Shown here piece by piece: positions 1 through 8,451 of a stretch of DNA of 64,000 nucleotides. How positions within the stretch are numbered: position 1 is the stretch's first letter; each line of letters starts with the position of its first letter. The translations under genes were made by a program, and so were the position numbers. This DNA is from Bacillota bacterium. Its GTDB lineage: Bacteria; Bacillota; Clostridia; Christensenellales; SZUA-584. The stretch is from positions 1-64,000 of the forward strand of contig JAEYZN010000032.1 of assembly GCA_023428025.1 (NCBI GenBank), read 5' to 3'. The notes under the pieces are model-generated. The model saw only the letters and a list, made by a program, of their open reading frames with translations. It had not been told where the DNA came from and searched no databases.

Positions 1-1252
1 GCACCACGCCGCGCTGCATGGAAGCCCATTTGGCTGACGCCGCGCCAGCAGTATAATCCTCATAAATCGGCACATCCACGCCATAAATCTGTTTGATCAG
101 CGCAACTCTGTCTTCCTGGTCTGTTAGCAGGAAATTCCAATTGAATATATTCCGGTACTGGCCGCCCATCGAATGGATGCTTATATTGCTGCTGTCCACA
201 TGATAAGCGAATGCGGCGAGTCCTGCGGTCTGAGCCAGCGTGGTATTGGTATAAAGGTTGCCATTGAATGCGCCGAGTATCCCCGGCAGCTCGACCAGCA
301 TGTTGGACGCTTTCAGTTTCTCAAATATCGCCACCAGCATGCGTTTCTGCCGGTCAACCCGGTTTTTGTCTCCCGACAGCTCCCCTAAGTTCTTGCGCAC
401 GCGCAGATAATCGAGCACTCCCTGTCCGTCCAGGTGCTGCATTCCTTTGGTATATGAGCGACCCTGTATCTTAAAATCGATATCAACATCATAGTCCACG
501 CCGCCGATGGCATCCGCCAGCCCTTTCACGGCATTCATATCCACCGCGTAGTAATACTGCACCGGAATACCGCCCACCATCCAGCTGGCCGCTTCGCAGA
601 CCTTATTGAAACCGCCCTCGGTGGGCCAGCCGCCGCCGCAGTCGATGGACGCGTTCAGCTTATATATTCCCTCCACTCCGGGAATGTTGGCATATGTATC
701 GCGCGGCAAAGATATCATATCTACTGCACCGGTATCGGTGTTGATGGCAAGCACGATCATCACATCCGCGTGAAAAGCCTTTTTTCCACTCCACGTATCG
801 CGTTCCACCGCATGGTCCACACCGATGAGCAATACATTGACGATCTTATCGAGCAGCCCGAAATCCGCCTGTGCCACCAGCTGATCATATGCATTTGGCG
901 TGGGGGATGGATTCACGGTTTCTGCGCCCTGCACAGCAGCGGATTGTGACTGCGAAGCCAGCGGTATTTCCTCAGGCGGTACAAACTGCTGCGCCACATT
1001 CTCAAACTGGCCCATCGGGTCCTGCAATATCGCATACGCATACGCGCCAACGCCGAGCATCACCACCGCAACGGCGCATACGCTGGAGATGATAATCTTT
1101 TTCTTCAGACTCCAGCCCATGCGTTTCTTTGCAGTCGATCGTTTCGTGCGGCTATCCAGTGTTGGCTCAGGGGTGTCCTCAAGGAATGTGTTACTGCGTT
1201 TTGCATTGTAGCGGGGCTTTGTATCCCCGTCACGGTGGAAGAACCTGTTCAT
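1..1252 (-). CDS. LytR-CpsA-Psr (LCP) family protein, 3' end outside window
   Basis: Translating the reverse strand from the ATG at 1252 gives an open frame that runs off the window start (417 codons seen). Residues 1-50 are basic and cytoplasmic, 53-76 form one membrane helix, then comes a Pro/Ser-rich linker and the LCP domain, with the family segments VNVLLIGVD, SLPRDTY and DYLRVRKN followed by RVDRQKR. LCP proteins are membrane-anchored enzymes that transfer undecaprenyl-linked glycopolymers such as teichoic acids to peptidoglycan outside the cell; the conserved Arg/Asp residues bind the pyrophosphate lipid. An AGGGGA ribosome site precedes the start. It is transcribed divergently from the amidase gene at 1634. 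The C-terminus is missing only because the window begins here. Confidence 0.9.
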   Translation of the reverse strand, partial: MNRFFHRDGDTKPRYNAKRSNTFLEDTPEPTLDSRTKRSTAKKRMGWSLKKKIIISSVCAVAVVMLGVGAYAYAILQDPMGQFENVAQQFVPPEEIPLASQSQSAAVQGAETVNPSPTPNAYDQLVAQADFGLLDKIVNVLLIGVDHAVERDTWSGKKAFHADVMIVLAINTDTGAVDMISLPRDTYANIPGVEGIYKLNASIDCGGGWPTEGGFNKVCEAASWMVGGIPVQYYYAVDMNAVKGLADAIGGVDYDVDIDFKIQGRSYTKGMQHLDGQGVLDYLRVRKNLGELSGDKNRVDRQKRMLVAIFEKLKASNMLVELPGILGAFNGNLYTNTTLAQTAGLAAFAYHVDSSNISIHSMGGQYRNIFNWNFLLTDQEDRVALIKQIYGVDVPIYEDYTAGAASAKWASMQRGVV

Positions 1253-1633
1253 TTTTTTCCCCTGCTCTATCATTTATCTTAAGCCGGCCTCCGCATATTC
1301 GCCAAGCCGTCTCTAAGTATCATACCGGTATACTCCCTAAAATATGCCTGCAAAACAGGCAAAAAAATCAAAACGGAATTCTGTCAGCAAATTCACATTA
1401 CGTTTGTTTAGCTTGGGCCTCACTGCAGATTGTCATACCATGTCGTATTCTGTACTCTTTTTTTATTTATTTTTATATTATTCCATCCAATTATAGCGAG
1501 AGCTGTTCTCGTGTCAATAGAACCCAAATCGACTTGTCGGGTCAATGTTACAGTCAAGTTCGCATTGCCCGGGCCAATTCTATTCATAGGAAATCATTCA
1601 TAAAATAGTCTAGAACCGTTAAGGAGTTCCCGG
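1253..1633. other. Intergenic region between divergent genes
   Basis: This 381-base gap separates the LCP gene (minus) from the amidase gene (plus), so it must carry both promoters. It is AT-rich around 1450-1490. I see no convincing -35/-10 pair, RNA gene or repeat; the plus-strand frame across it (1129-1608) has no ribosome site and overlaps the LCP gene, so I treat it as non-coding. Confidence 0.5.
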
Positions 1634-2761
1634 ATGTACGTCATAAAAGTTGTCAAAAAAACAACTCTGATTGGTTATTCACTGCTTGTTTTTTTTATAA
1701 TCACTTTGTCTTTGCTGCTTTGGCTTATTCCGGAAGACAGCTTGGACACCATGGCTGACGCGGAAGAACCGGACTGGAGTCGCATTCTGGATGCCATGTT
1801 TGCACTGCGCAACAACTGCGTGGCTTCCGGCAACACCGAAAAACTCCAGTCCATTTTTCTGACAGACGAACGCAATGGACAGTGGGCTTATGAGAACGAA
1901 GACTTCCGGTCAAAGTATCTTGTCAAATGGGCGGCAAAGCAGGGGGTGACGTTTCTGGATATCCGCAGTAAAATCAAAATACTGCGCAGCAAACCGGTAG
2001 GACGCGGCTATGCGTTTTATCTGATTGCCTCCACCGAATACACTTACACCTACCAAAACGATCCGGACACAATCAACATGTTCCGGATAGGCGGTTATCA
2101 TTCAATGGACCTGATCCCCGGCGATAAGGACGGTGAGTGGATCATTAGCCGGGAATGGTATGACGACCCAATGACAAAATCCTTTGACACCGAAATTTAC
2201 ACACCGGAGATGACCGAATTTATCGCCGGGCATGCCCCGGCTGACCTTTCGGGGCTCAGCGATGCGCGTTTGGCCACTGTGCACTATGCCGATACCTACT
2301 GCGGAACGGCGTCGGACGGCAGCAGCGGATATGAATACAACCCGGAATACACGAATTACAACGCGCTGGGCGGCAACTGCGCCAATTTCGCCTCCCAGGC
2401 CCTCTACGAGGGCGGAGGCTTCAAGAAGAACCAGACGTGGAACTACAGAGCCGGTAAAGGCAGCCGGGCATGGGTCAACGCTGAGGGCTTTAAGGATTAT
2501 CTGCTTAACAGCGGACGCGGATCATTGATTGCCCGCGGCAAGTACAAGGATGTTTACCAGGCTGCGTTTGAGCTGCGGCCTGGCGACATGATCGCCTATG
2601 CGTACAAGGGCGATGTTACGCACATCTCAATCGTGACCGGACAGGATTCCAAGGGATACCCCCTCGTCAACTCGCACAATCTGGACCGCTACCGTGTCCC
2701 GTGGGACATCGGCTGGAACACAAACCGCTATTCCTTCTTCCTGATCCGGGTCAACTACTGA
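1634..2761 (+). CDS. Membrane-anchored Amidase_6 domain protein
   Basis: A 375-residue protein with one N-terminal membrane helix (about residues 13-31), a middle region of about 170 residues without a recognised domain, and a C-terminal putative amidase domain (Amidase_6 type). The visible catalytic set is Cys249 in GGNCANF, His330 in VTHIS and a downstream VNSHN segment, fitting a papain-like Cys-His-Asn fold. Such domains are thought to act on cell-wall peptides or related amides outside the cell; the substrate here is unknown. The start has an AAGGAG site at good spacing. It is likely monocistronic, since the next gene has its own promoter. Confidence 0.85.
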   Translation: MYVIKVVKKTTLIGYSLLVFFIITLSLLLWLIPEDSLDTMADAEEPDWSRILDAMFALRNNCVASGNTEKLQSIFLTDERNGQWAYENEDFRSKYLVKWAAKQGVTFLDIRSKIKILRSKPVGRGYAFYLIASTEYTYTYQNDPDTINMFRIGGYHSMDLIPGDKDGEWIISREWYDDPMTKSFDTEIYTPEMTEFIAGHAPADLSGLSDARLATVHYADTYCGTASDGSSGYEYNPEYTNYNALGGNCANFASQALYEGGGFKKNQTWNYRAGKGSRAWVNAEGFKDYLLNSGRGSLIARGKYKDVYQAAFELRPGDMIAYAYKGDVTHISIVTGQDSKGYPLVNSHNLDRYRVPWDIGWNTNRYSFFLIRVNY

Positions 2762-2854
2762 CCCCAAACATATGCATTATCCATTTAATACCATGACATA
2801 GAATATAGAGTTTAAAAATTCCCACCATCCCATAAAACCATTTGATACAATGTA

Positions 2855-2883
2855 TTGCCTGAAAGTAAAGAGGCAGTTATAAT
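2855..2883 (+). promoter_or_regulatory. Sigma-70-type promoter for the PAS/GGDEF-like gene
   Basis: TTGCCT at 2855-2860, a 17-base spacer, then TATAAT at 2878-2883. It lies about 90 bases upstream of the chosen start at 2976 and is the best promoter match in this gap. Confidence 0.6.
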
Positions 2884-2975
2884 GGTAACATCCATACGGT
2901 GATTCTCCGTTGTATTTCACTCCGCGGTTCAGGTTCGCTTGCCCCGCATTCACATCAAACATGGAGGAGCCAACG

Positions 2976-3914
2976 ATGCAGGACAGTTTATTTTCTGCAA
3001 CCTATAAATTCGCCCCCGTCGGCCTGATGTTGCTGGATGAAAAAGCCAGCGTGGTCAACATCAATCCATTTTTGCAATCCATTTTTGCACTGAACTTTGG
3101 CGTGTATAAGGGCAGATGTTTTGGCAACGCCTTAAACTGTGCTTCTGTGTTCGGTACGGACCGGAGCTGCGGAGAGACGCCCGCGTGCGGCAATTGCCGT
3201 TTGCGGCGCGGCATCATGAACGCATTGGAGCAGGACCGCCCCGTGCGATACGCCACCCTCAGTCACTCCTTCGTCATCAGCGGCATGCCGGTCGTCAAGA
3301 CGCTGCGTTTCAGTGTGAGTACAGTGGATAATAAACAGGGGCGTCGTGTGATGGTGTCGTTTTCGGATATGACGCTGGAGAGGCAATACGAGCAGTTGCT
3401 GACGCGTGAGCTGGAGCTTGAAACATCACCTTCTTCCATAAGCCGGCAAAACCTGATCGGCATCGTCGCGAGTTTGCTGAAGCAGGCCGGACCTGAAAAT
3501 ACCCTGTCTGTGGGCATGGCGGCTATAGAGGGGCTGGACAGGATATCTCCTGACGATATAACCGGCGGCGATGCATTGCGGCGCTTTGCTGAAATAGCCC
3601 GCCAATGCACCCGCCGCCAGGATGTGATCGGCCGTTTCGGGGAAGCCTTCATGTTCATTTTCCCTGGCGCCGGAATCCATATGGCCGCTGCCATCACGCG
3701 CCGCATCCACGATACGATGGACGCGGTATTTACCGCATACGGTATACGAAGCATCAGCTTCTCCGCCGGTTTTATGGAGCTGAAAGCGCCACAGCTTTCC
3801 AGCACATCCAGCGACGACATCATACGCACCATGGATGGCCATCTGCAAACGGCGCGGCGGCGCGGCGGCAGCCTGTTTGTTTCCAGGGATCTGACTGCAC
3901 TGCTTAAAAACTAA
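2976..3914 (+). CDS. PAS domain protein with degenerate GGDEF domain
   Basis: The start at ATG 2976 is chosen because GGAGGAG lies just upstream; a longer frame begins at 2910 without a site. The 312-residue protein has an N-terminal PAS domain (about 1-120) carrying a Cys cluster (C in FGNALNC, SCGETPACGNC), then a second domain of about 160 residues with the layout of a diguanylate cyclase. The signature loop reads RFGEAF where GGDEF/GGEEF is expected, so cyclase activity is doubtful. Proteins of this kind usually sense a ligand or redox state and act as effectors. No partner gene adjoins it. The family assignment of the C-terminal domain is an inference from pattern. Confidence 0.75.
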   Translation: MQDSLFSATYKFAPVGLMLLDEKASVVNINPFLQSIFALNFGVYKGRCFGNALNCASVFGTDRSCGETPACGNCRLRRGIMNALEQDRPVRYATLSHSFVISGMPVVKTLRFSVSTVDNKQGRRVMVSFSDMTLERQYEQLLTRELELETSPSSISRQNLIGIVASLLKQAGPENTLSVGMAAIEGLDRISPDDITGGDALRRFAEIARQCTRRQDVIGRFGEAFMFIFPGAGIHMAAAITRRIHDTMDAVFTAYGIRSISFSAGFMELKAPQLSSTSSDDIIRTMDGHLQTARRRGGSLFVSRDLTALLKN

Positions 3915-3962
3915 AATACCGTAAAAATCGTCTTTCCGGTAGCTGTAACAGTGTTCTGTTCG

Positions 3963-3991
3963 TTGCCAGCATCAACGCTTTCTGTTATAAT
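3963..3991 (+). promoter_or_regulatory. Sigma-70-type promoter for the DUF975 gene
   Basis: TTGCCA at 3963-3968, a 17-base spacer and TATAAT at 3986-3991, followed 31 bases later by the start codon at 4023 with a GAAAGGA ribosome site. Confidence 0.65.
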
Positions 3992-4022
3992 ATTCACATC
4001 ATTTGAAAGGAATAATATAACG

Positions 4023-4634
4023 ATGTATAACCGTGCGGAACTGAAAAACAGGGCCAAAACCACCTTTTTGTCCCAATATGGAATATCCATCGGCGCTTAC
4101 ATATTGTATGCCGTACTTGTTGCCGTTTCCTCCAGCGCATTTGGGATAGGCGTTCTTCTGGTGATGCCGCCGATGTTGGTGGGATATTCCGCTTTCTGCC
4201 TGCAGGTATGGCGCGGTGGGGCGGGTGATATCAACGACATGTTCTCGAAGGGATTCTCGGATTACGGGCGCAGCCTGGGCGGCATACTCTGGATGGAATT
4301 GTTCATCTTTCTCTGGACTCTGCTTTTCTTTGTGCCCGGCATCATTAAGGCCCTGTCGTATTCGATGACGCCTTTTATACTCGCGGATTGCCCGAACGTA
4401 CGGCCCACCGAAGCGCTCAAGCTCTCGATGCGCATAACAAAAGGCCACAAAGGCAAAATCTTTGTGCTGTATTTAAGCTTCATTGGCTGGGGGCTGTTGT
4501 CCCTTCTTACAGGCGGCATACTCCATCTTCTGTTTGTTGGCCCGTACCTGAACACCAGCATGGCGGGAATCTATGAGACGTTGCGTCATGATGCGTTGAC
4601 ACGCGGTGTGGTTCGTCCCGAGGAACTTGCATAG
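4023..4634 (+). CDS. DUF975 family membrane protein
   Basis: Start placed at ATG 4023 (MYNRAELK), which has a ribosome site; an upstream in-frame ATG at 3951 lies inside the promoter. The 203-residue protein has the N-terminal YNRAELK-x-RAK segment typical of DUF975 proteins and about five hydrophobic helices, with the conserved GIIKALSYSMTPFILAD and EALKLSMRITKGHK stretches. The family is common in Firmicutes and is of unknown function; it resembles glycerophosphoryl-diester-associated membrane proteins. It is probably transcribed alone from the promoter at 3963. Confidence 0.85.
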   Translation: MYNRAELKNRAKTTFLSQYGISIGAYILYAVLVAVSSSAFGIGVLLVMPPMLVGYSAFCLQVWRGGAGDINDMFSKGFSDYGRSLGGILWMELFIFLWTLLFFVPGIIKALSYSMTPFILADCPNVRPTEALKLSMRITKGHKGKIFVLYLSFIGWGLLSLLTGGILHLLFVGPYLNTSMAGIYETLRHDALTRGVVRPEELA

Positions 4635-4829
4635 TGCTTTCTCACTGAAGATGGCCGCCCCCTAAGGAAAGCCTCTTTCGGATAGACAAACTATTGGGTA
4701 GACAATGGTTACGGCTGCTTTGGTCAGCCGCTAAAGGCACGCTTTTGAAGCGACTTATATATCCGTCTTGCCCACTGAAGCCTGACTAATTCTTGGCCCC
4801 ATCATTGCCGGGGCAAGCGGAGGCATCAT

Positions 4830-5042
4830 ATGATTTGCTCAAAATGCGGCAGCCCGAACGTATTTGTAACCCCGGTGGCCGAACAGCGCCCGCGCGGCTG
4901 TCTGTTGACGCTGTTCTACATCTTCCTGCTTCTCATTCCGGTCATCGGCTGGGTGGCGCTTTTTTTCCTGATACGCGGACGGCGCTCCAAAACGGTGACC
5001 TACGCCGTTTGCCAGGCGTGCGGCAAGCGGGCAAGGGTGTAA
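4830..5042 (+). CDS. Small membrane protein with split zinc ribbon
   Basis: A 70-residue protein with a GGAGG ribosome site. It has an N-terminal CSKC pair, a single long hydrophobic segment (about residues 25-47), and a C-terminal CQAC pair. The two CxxC knuckles on either side of a membrane-associated segment recall LITAF-like and other zinc-ribbon membrane proteins, in which both knuckles lie on the same membrane face and bind one zinc ion. No function can be assigned. It is followed by a strong terminator. Confidence 0.75.
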   Translation: MICSKCGSPNVFVTPVAEQRPRGCLLTLFYIFLLLIPVIGWVALFFLIRGRRSKTVTYAVCQACGKRARV

Positions 5043-5080
5043 TACGGCCGCGGCATCCAGCCGCGTTTCATACTTCAATG

Positions 5081-5112
5081 AAAAGGCCGCCTCCGAGGAA
5101 GCGGCCTTTTTT
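5081..5112. terminator. Bidirectional terminator
   Basis: The arms AAAAGGCCGC and GCGGCCTTTT enclose a 10-base loop, with T runs usable on both strands. It ends the small zinc-ribbon gene (plus) and the ferritin-like gene (minus). Confidence 0.85.
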
Positions 5113-5124
5113 CTTATGTTTGGC

Positions 5125-5688
5125 TTACACGCCGCAATTGTTCTTGCTGTACAGGTAGTTATATAACCCAAGATGCCGCAGCTCGTCGGTGATGATCTCC
5201 GTCATCATATTGATATGTCGGCGGTTACGCATCGCGAACAGGACTTTTCTGTATTTCACTACCGCATTTTGCTCACCCAGCAGCGCCTTTTTCAAGCCGT
5301 CGCAGTATGCCACGGGGGGCTGAAAGGCCGCGGTTTCCACAGACGGCAGCTTTTCTCCGGTAATATCATAATATAGCTGGCGGAGCAGCTTGAAATGCTT
5401 CATCTCATCGTTCTTGATGCCCGTGATGATGTCCCTGTCTTCTGCCGATGGTGCGACGCTGATCAGGTAATCATAAAAAGCCCGATCCTCCGCTTCTCCC
5501 TCTGTGCCCTGTTTCACCAGCATCAGCGCAGCTTCCAGATTTGTGCGCGTATTATACGGGTCTTCCCGTACGCTCGGCAGCGACGGCATGTCGTAGTTTG
5601 GTATGTTCCCCTGCATGTTGTCCATCACCCATCTGGCCCAACCGTTGTCGTAAGTATAACCTTCGCCGGGAAACGCTCGATAATCCAT
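5125..5688 (-). CDS. Ferritin-like diiron protein
   Basis: A 187-residue protein from ATG 5688 (MDYRAF), where AGGAGG sits seven bases upstream; a GTG two codons earlier is too close to that site. The C-terminal 130 residues form a four-helix ferritin-like bundle with the ligand pattern E (in EGEAED), DEMKH, GEQNA and TDELRH: two Glu and two ExxH motifs, as in rubrerythrin-type diiron proteins. There is no rubredoxin domain. Such proteins handle peroxide or iron in anaerobes; the exact reaction is unknown. A Pro-rich N-terminus of about 40 residues precedes the bundle. Confidence 0.8.
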   Translation of the reverse strand: MDYRAFPGEGYTYDNGWARWVMDNMQGNIPNYDMPSLPSVREDPYNTRTNLEAALMLVKQGTEGEAEDRAFYDYLISVAPSAEDRDIITGIKNDEMKHFKLLRQLYYDITGEKLPSVETAAFQPPVAYCDGLKKALLGEQNAVVKYRKVLFAMRNRRHINMMTEIITDELRHLGLYNYLYSKNNCGV

Positions 5689-5778
5689 ATTCACACCTCC
5701 TGTGTGCCATCATCAGTTATATTATATGCGCCAACCACTGATTCTGTTTACCATAAAAAGGGCAAGCTAAAGAACAAC

Positions 5779-5806
5779 AAAAAAAGCCGTCCGCTTGGGA
5801 CGGACA
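5779..5806 (-). terminator. Terminator after EAL gene
   Basis: On the minus strand GTCCG and CGGAC arms are followed by a six-base T run, about 20 bases beyond the stop of the EAL gene. Confidence 0.75.
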
Positions 5807-5825
5807 ACTCTTTGTCTTTCATCTG

Positions 5826-7052
5826 TTAAAACATGTGGTCAGCCTTAAAATCCATACACAATATGCGCTTGGTATCATTGACATCGGTGAACGCCTCGGA
5901 GAAAGTCACACACAGGCTGCCGGTGGCCAGCGACACATAGGGCTCTGTCATAAAGCGTCCCTTCTTTTTACCGGCCAGCCCGTAATAATACTTCTTCATG
6001 GAATGGTCGTCTCCCCACTGCGCCGAGTAGAACAGGCTGTTCTGCCGTCCCTCCCTGCCAGACCGGAACACGGTGTCGCTGCATTGGACGCCGGATTCAT
6101 CCAGCACGTAGGCGCATTCCACCGCGTCGCAGGCGCCCACCACGCGCAGCAGCGCTTCGTCGAACTCACGGCAGGCCGTCAGCTCCCTGAGGGCTTCTCT
6201 CACCCATTGAGCCGTCCGCGTATATCGCCTGCGTTCAAGATTGGTGCATCTTGCCGTATACCCCCTGAATCTTTCTGCCAGCGTCTCGATACGGCTGTTT
6301 TCAAAAGGATCGTCTTCCAGCTTCTGCGGCCGGGAAAAGTAAAACCCCTGAATCATGCTGGCGCCCAAACGAAGGACCGTCCAAGCTTCCTCTTCCGACT
6401 CAACGCCTTCGGCGACCGCCACCGCGCCGATGCGGCTGGCCAAACGCACCAGAGAACGAAACACCTCCTGCCGGTGGTAATCGCTCTCGATACGCCGCAC
6501 CAGCGAAATATCGATCTTGATGATGTCCGGCTTCACGATGGAGATACGTTCAAGATTGGAGAAGCCGGCACCCACATCGTCCAGCGCCAGCAGAAAGCCC
6601 GCCTCGCGGTTAAGCCGGATAAATGAGTTCAGGCCGGCGGCGTTGTGCACGCGCGCCTCGTTGATTTCCACCACGATGCGGCCCGGCGGGATGCGATGCT
6701 GTTCAACCTGCCGTATCAGGTATCCCGAACCGCCGGCCGCGTCCAGCACCGATGCGTCCACATTTATAAACAGCATTTTATCGGGGTTGCCGGGGTAAAC
6801 CCGCGCGAATTCACGCAATATCGTTTCACGGCACTCTCTGTCCAGCTGCACCGTGAGCCCTTCTGCCTGCGCAGCCTCAAACAGCGCGTTGGGAGGAACA
6901 GGCGCCTGTCTGCTTCGGATAAGCCCTTCCATGCCGCAGACCGATTGCCGCGTCATGGAAACGACCTGCTGAAAATGCGCTTCAAGCAAACCATGCTGCA
7001 ATATCTTCCTGATATCTACCCGGTATGTCTGTTGCTGTGCCGTCAGCTGCAT
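5826..7052 (-). CDS. EAL domain protein (cyclic-di-GMP phosphodiesterase)
   Basis: A 408-residue cytoplasmic protein. Residues about 20-260 form an EAL domain: E42-G43-L44 in the signature place, INVD, VVEINEA, LDDVGAGFSNL, IIKID, AEGVE and GFYFSRP are all in order, so most metal and substrate ligands are present. EAL enzymes hydrolyse cyclic-di-GMP to pGpG. The C-terminal 140 residues resemble a YkuI-type or PDC-like sensory domain, which probably sets activity; that part is weaker. A CAGGAAG site precedes the start. It is preceded by a terminator-like hairpin at 7089-7127, so expression may be by read-through or from a promoter close to it. Confidence 0.85.
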   Translation of the reverse strand: MQLTAQQQTYRVDIRKILQHGLLEAHFQQVVSMTRQSVCGMEGLIRSRQAPVPPNALFEAAQAEGLTVQLDRECRETILREFARVYPGNPDKMLFINVDASVLDAAGGSGYLIRQVEQHRIPPGRIVVEINEARVHNAAGLNSFIRLNREAGFLLALDDVGAGFSNLERISIVKPDIIKIDISLVRRIESDYHRQEVFRSLVRLASRIGAVAVAEGVESEEEAWTVLRLGASMIQGFYFSRPQKLEDDPFENSRIETLAERFRGYTARCTNLERRRYTRTAQWVREALRELTACREFDEALLRVVGACDAVECAYVLDESGVQCSDTVFRSGREGRQNSLFYSAQWGDDHSMKKYYYGLAGKKKGRFMTEPYVSLATGSLCVTFSEAFTDVNDTKRILCMDFKADHMF

Positions 7053-7088
7053 ATTTTCTTCCTGCCGTTCTCATAAGTTTCGGGATTA

Positions 7089-7127
7089 CAAAAAGCTCCG
7101 AATTCGCCCGATATGGCGCTTCAGAGC
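7089..7127 (-). terminator. Terminator or attenuator before EAL gene
   Basis: On the minus strand, the segment from 7127 to 7095 folds into a long stem (outer GCTC/GAGC, inner GCGCC/GGCG) and is followed by five T bases. It lies between the V4R-like gene and the EAL gene and ends only about 35 bases before the EAL start. Confidence 0.75.
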
Positions 7128-7226
7128 CTCTCTGCCCTCGTGTGCGCACGATGGTATACTTTTATATATATAACCGCTGTCGCAGAACAGAAACAGTTTT
7201 TTAACTGACTTTAAAGAGATTCTCCT

Positions 7227-7766
7227 TTACCAATTGATCATATAAACACAGCTGTCCGACCCGGAAAGCCGGCAATTGTTTCCCTCCTGATGCACTATAT
7301 TCACCATACTGCCCGGTGGTTTGAACTTTTCCGCCATGGTCAGGATAAGCGCCTGATCAAAATCGCAGTGATAGGGATTATCGCACATCATCCTGCCCTG
7401 ACGGGGGCCGGTCTGCGTAAACGTATAGCTGCCTATGCGGCCGTTTCGATGGTTCATGCGATAAGAGATATCTATGGAGGCCATCGCTCTCTCCACAGAT
7501 TTGATATCAGAAGGGAATCTGGCGTTCTGCGGAAGGCGCTTTCCGATCATGATGAGACAGTTCCTGCCGTAATTCTCATTCAGATCGGAAAATGCATCCA
7601 GCCATGCCTGCTGTGAATACCACCGACCGGATTTTGGGTTGGTGATCCCATGTGTCTCCAGCAGCTTAAGAGCATTTTCTCTGAACACGCCAAGGCCGCT
7701 GATAAATGAGAGTATCATTTCTCCATTGACCTCCGCCATGGGGTCATATGCTCTAAACAGTGCCAT
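7227..7766 (-). CDS. Hypothetical protein, V4R/HNOB-like C-terminal pattern
   Basis: A 179-residue protein with an AAAGGA site before the ATG. No membrane segment or signal peptide. The last 60 residues show a pattern of Cys and Gly (CDNPYHCDFDQ ... HQEGNNCRLSGSDSC) that resembles the Cys-rich end of 4-vinyl-reductase (V4R) or heme-NO-binding-like sensor domains, which bind small hydrophobic ligands or metals. The similarity is by eye and weak. It lies upstream of the EAL gene on the same strand, separated by a terminator, so a shared signalling role is possible but not shown. Confidence 0.6.
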   Translation of the reverse strand: MALFRAYDPMAEVNGEMILSFISGLGVFRENALKLLETHGITNPKSGRWYSQQAWLDAFSDLNENYGRNCLIMIGKRLPQNARFPSDIKSVERAMASIDISYRMNHRNGRIGSYTFTQTGPRQGRMMCDNPYHCDFDQALILTMAEKFKPPGSMVNIVHQEGNNCRLSGSDSCVYMINW

Positions 7767-7880
7767 GCGCTTTCATCCTTTCTGTGCATCGCCCGGTTTC
7801 TATTTGCCTAAACAATACACCAAAAAGTCATCTGCTCCTGTCAATTTACGATCATGATTCTGTTAAAAAAATATTACTTA

Positions 7881-8318
7881 TCAGGTGTTTCGTTCCAACA
7901 GCGCTTTCGCGGCTTTGTACTTTTCCATGCGGCGGAAATCTTCGCCTGTCAGTTCGCCGCCCATCCGGGACGGTTCGCTGTTGTGCGCCAGATCCGCCAG
8001 CTTGACCGCGCGGGCGATGGGGTTAGACTTGAGGCGGGCTACATAGTCCATGTAGTCCGTTCCGTCCTCGTGGGTCAGCAAACGCACGGCCTCCACCACC
8101 GCAGGCGGGAAACCGGCACCAGCCAACTGTTCCAGCGTCACCTCGGTGTCCTCCACCACGTCGTGCAGCAGCGCGGCTGTCATCTCTTCCTCAGTGCGCA
8201 TCTGCTCAGCCACGTGTACCGGATGATAGATGTATGGGACACCGCATTTGTCCATCTTCCCATGATGGGCGTTGTAGGCCACTATCATCGCCTTCTTCGT
8301 CATATCGGTGTAGATCAT
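7881..8318 (-). CDS. Small HD-domain protein, (p)ppGpp-hydrolase-like
   Basis: A 145-residue protein with a perfect AGGAGG site. It matches the HD hydrolase part of RelA/SpoT and of MESH1-like small alarmone hydrolases: HHGKMDKCGVPYIYHPVHVA, then LLHDVVEDT, then VKLADLAHN, which hold the His and Asp metal ligands. The family's usual KLADR Arg is Ala here, which could alter guanine-nucleotide recognition. It has no synthetase domain. The likely role is hydrolysis of (p)ppGpp or a related nucleotide in the cytoplasm. It is transcribed divergently from the gene at 8452. Confidence 0.8.
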   Translation of the reverse strand: MIYTDMTKKAMIVAYNAHHGKMDKCGVPYIYHPVHVAEQMRTEEEMTAALLHDVVEDTEVTLEQLAGAGFPPAVVEAVRLLTHEDGTDYMDYVARLKSNPIARAVKLADLAHNSEPSRMGGELTGEDFRRMEKYKAAKALLERNT

Positions 8319-8387
8319 AAGTCCTCCTTTATTTTCCCATTATAGCATATCTCCAGCGTTTTGCCCTATCCCCCGCCGGTCTGCCGC

Positions 8388-8416
8388 TTGCCGGACAGTC
8401 TCTGAGGGCGTATAAT
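8388..8416 (+). promoter_or_regulatory. Sigma-70-type promoter
   Basis: TTGCCG at 8388-8393, a 17-base spacer and TATAAT at 8411-8416, placed 35 bases before the start codon at 8452. Confidence 0.65.
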
Positions 8417-8451
8417 GGCAATGACACAACGCACATTAGCGGAGGCCGCAC

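Noticed and set aside
1129..1608. Plus-strand frame of 159 codons near the LCP gene
   Set aside because: No ribosome site, overlaps the real LCP gene and has no family pattern.
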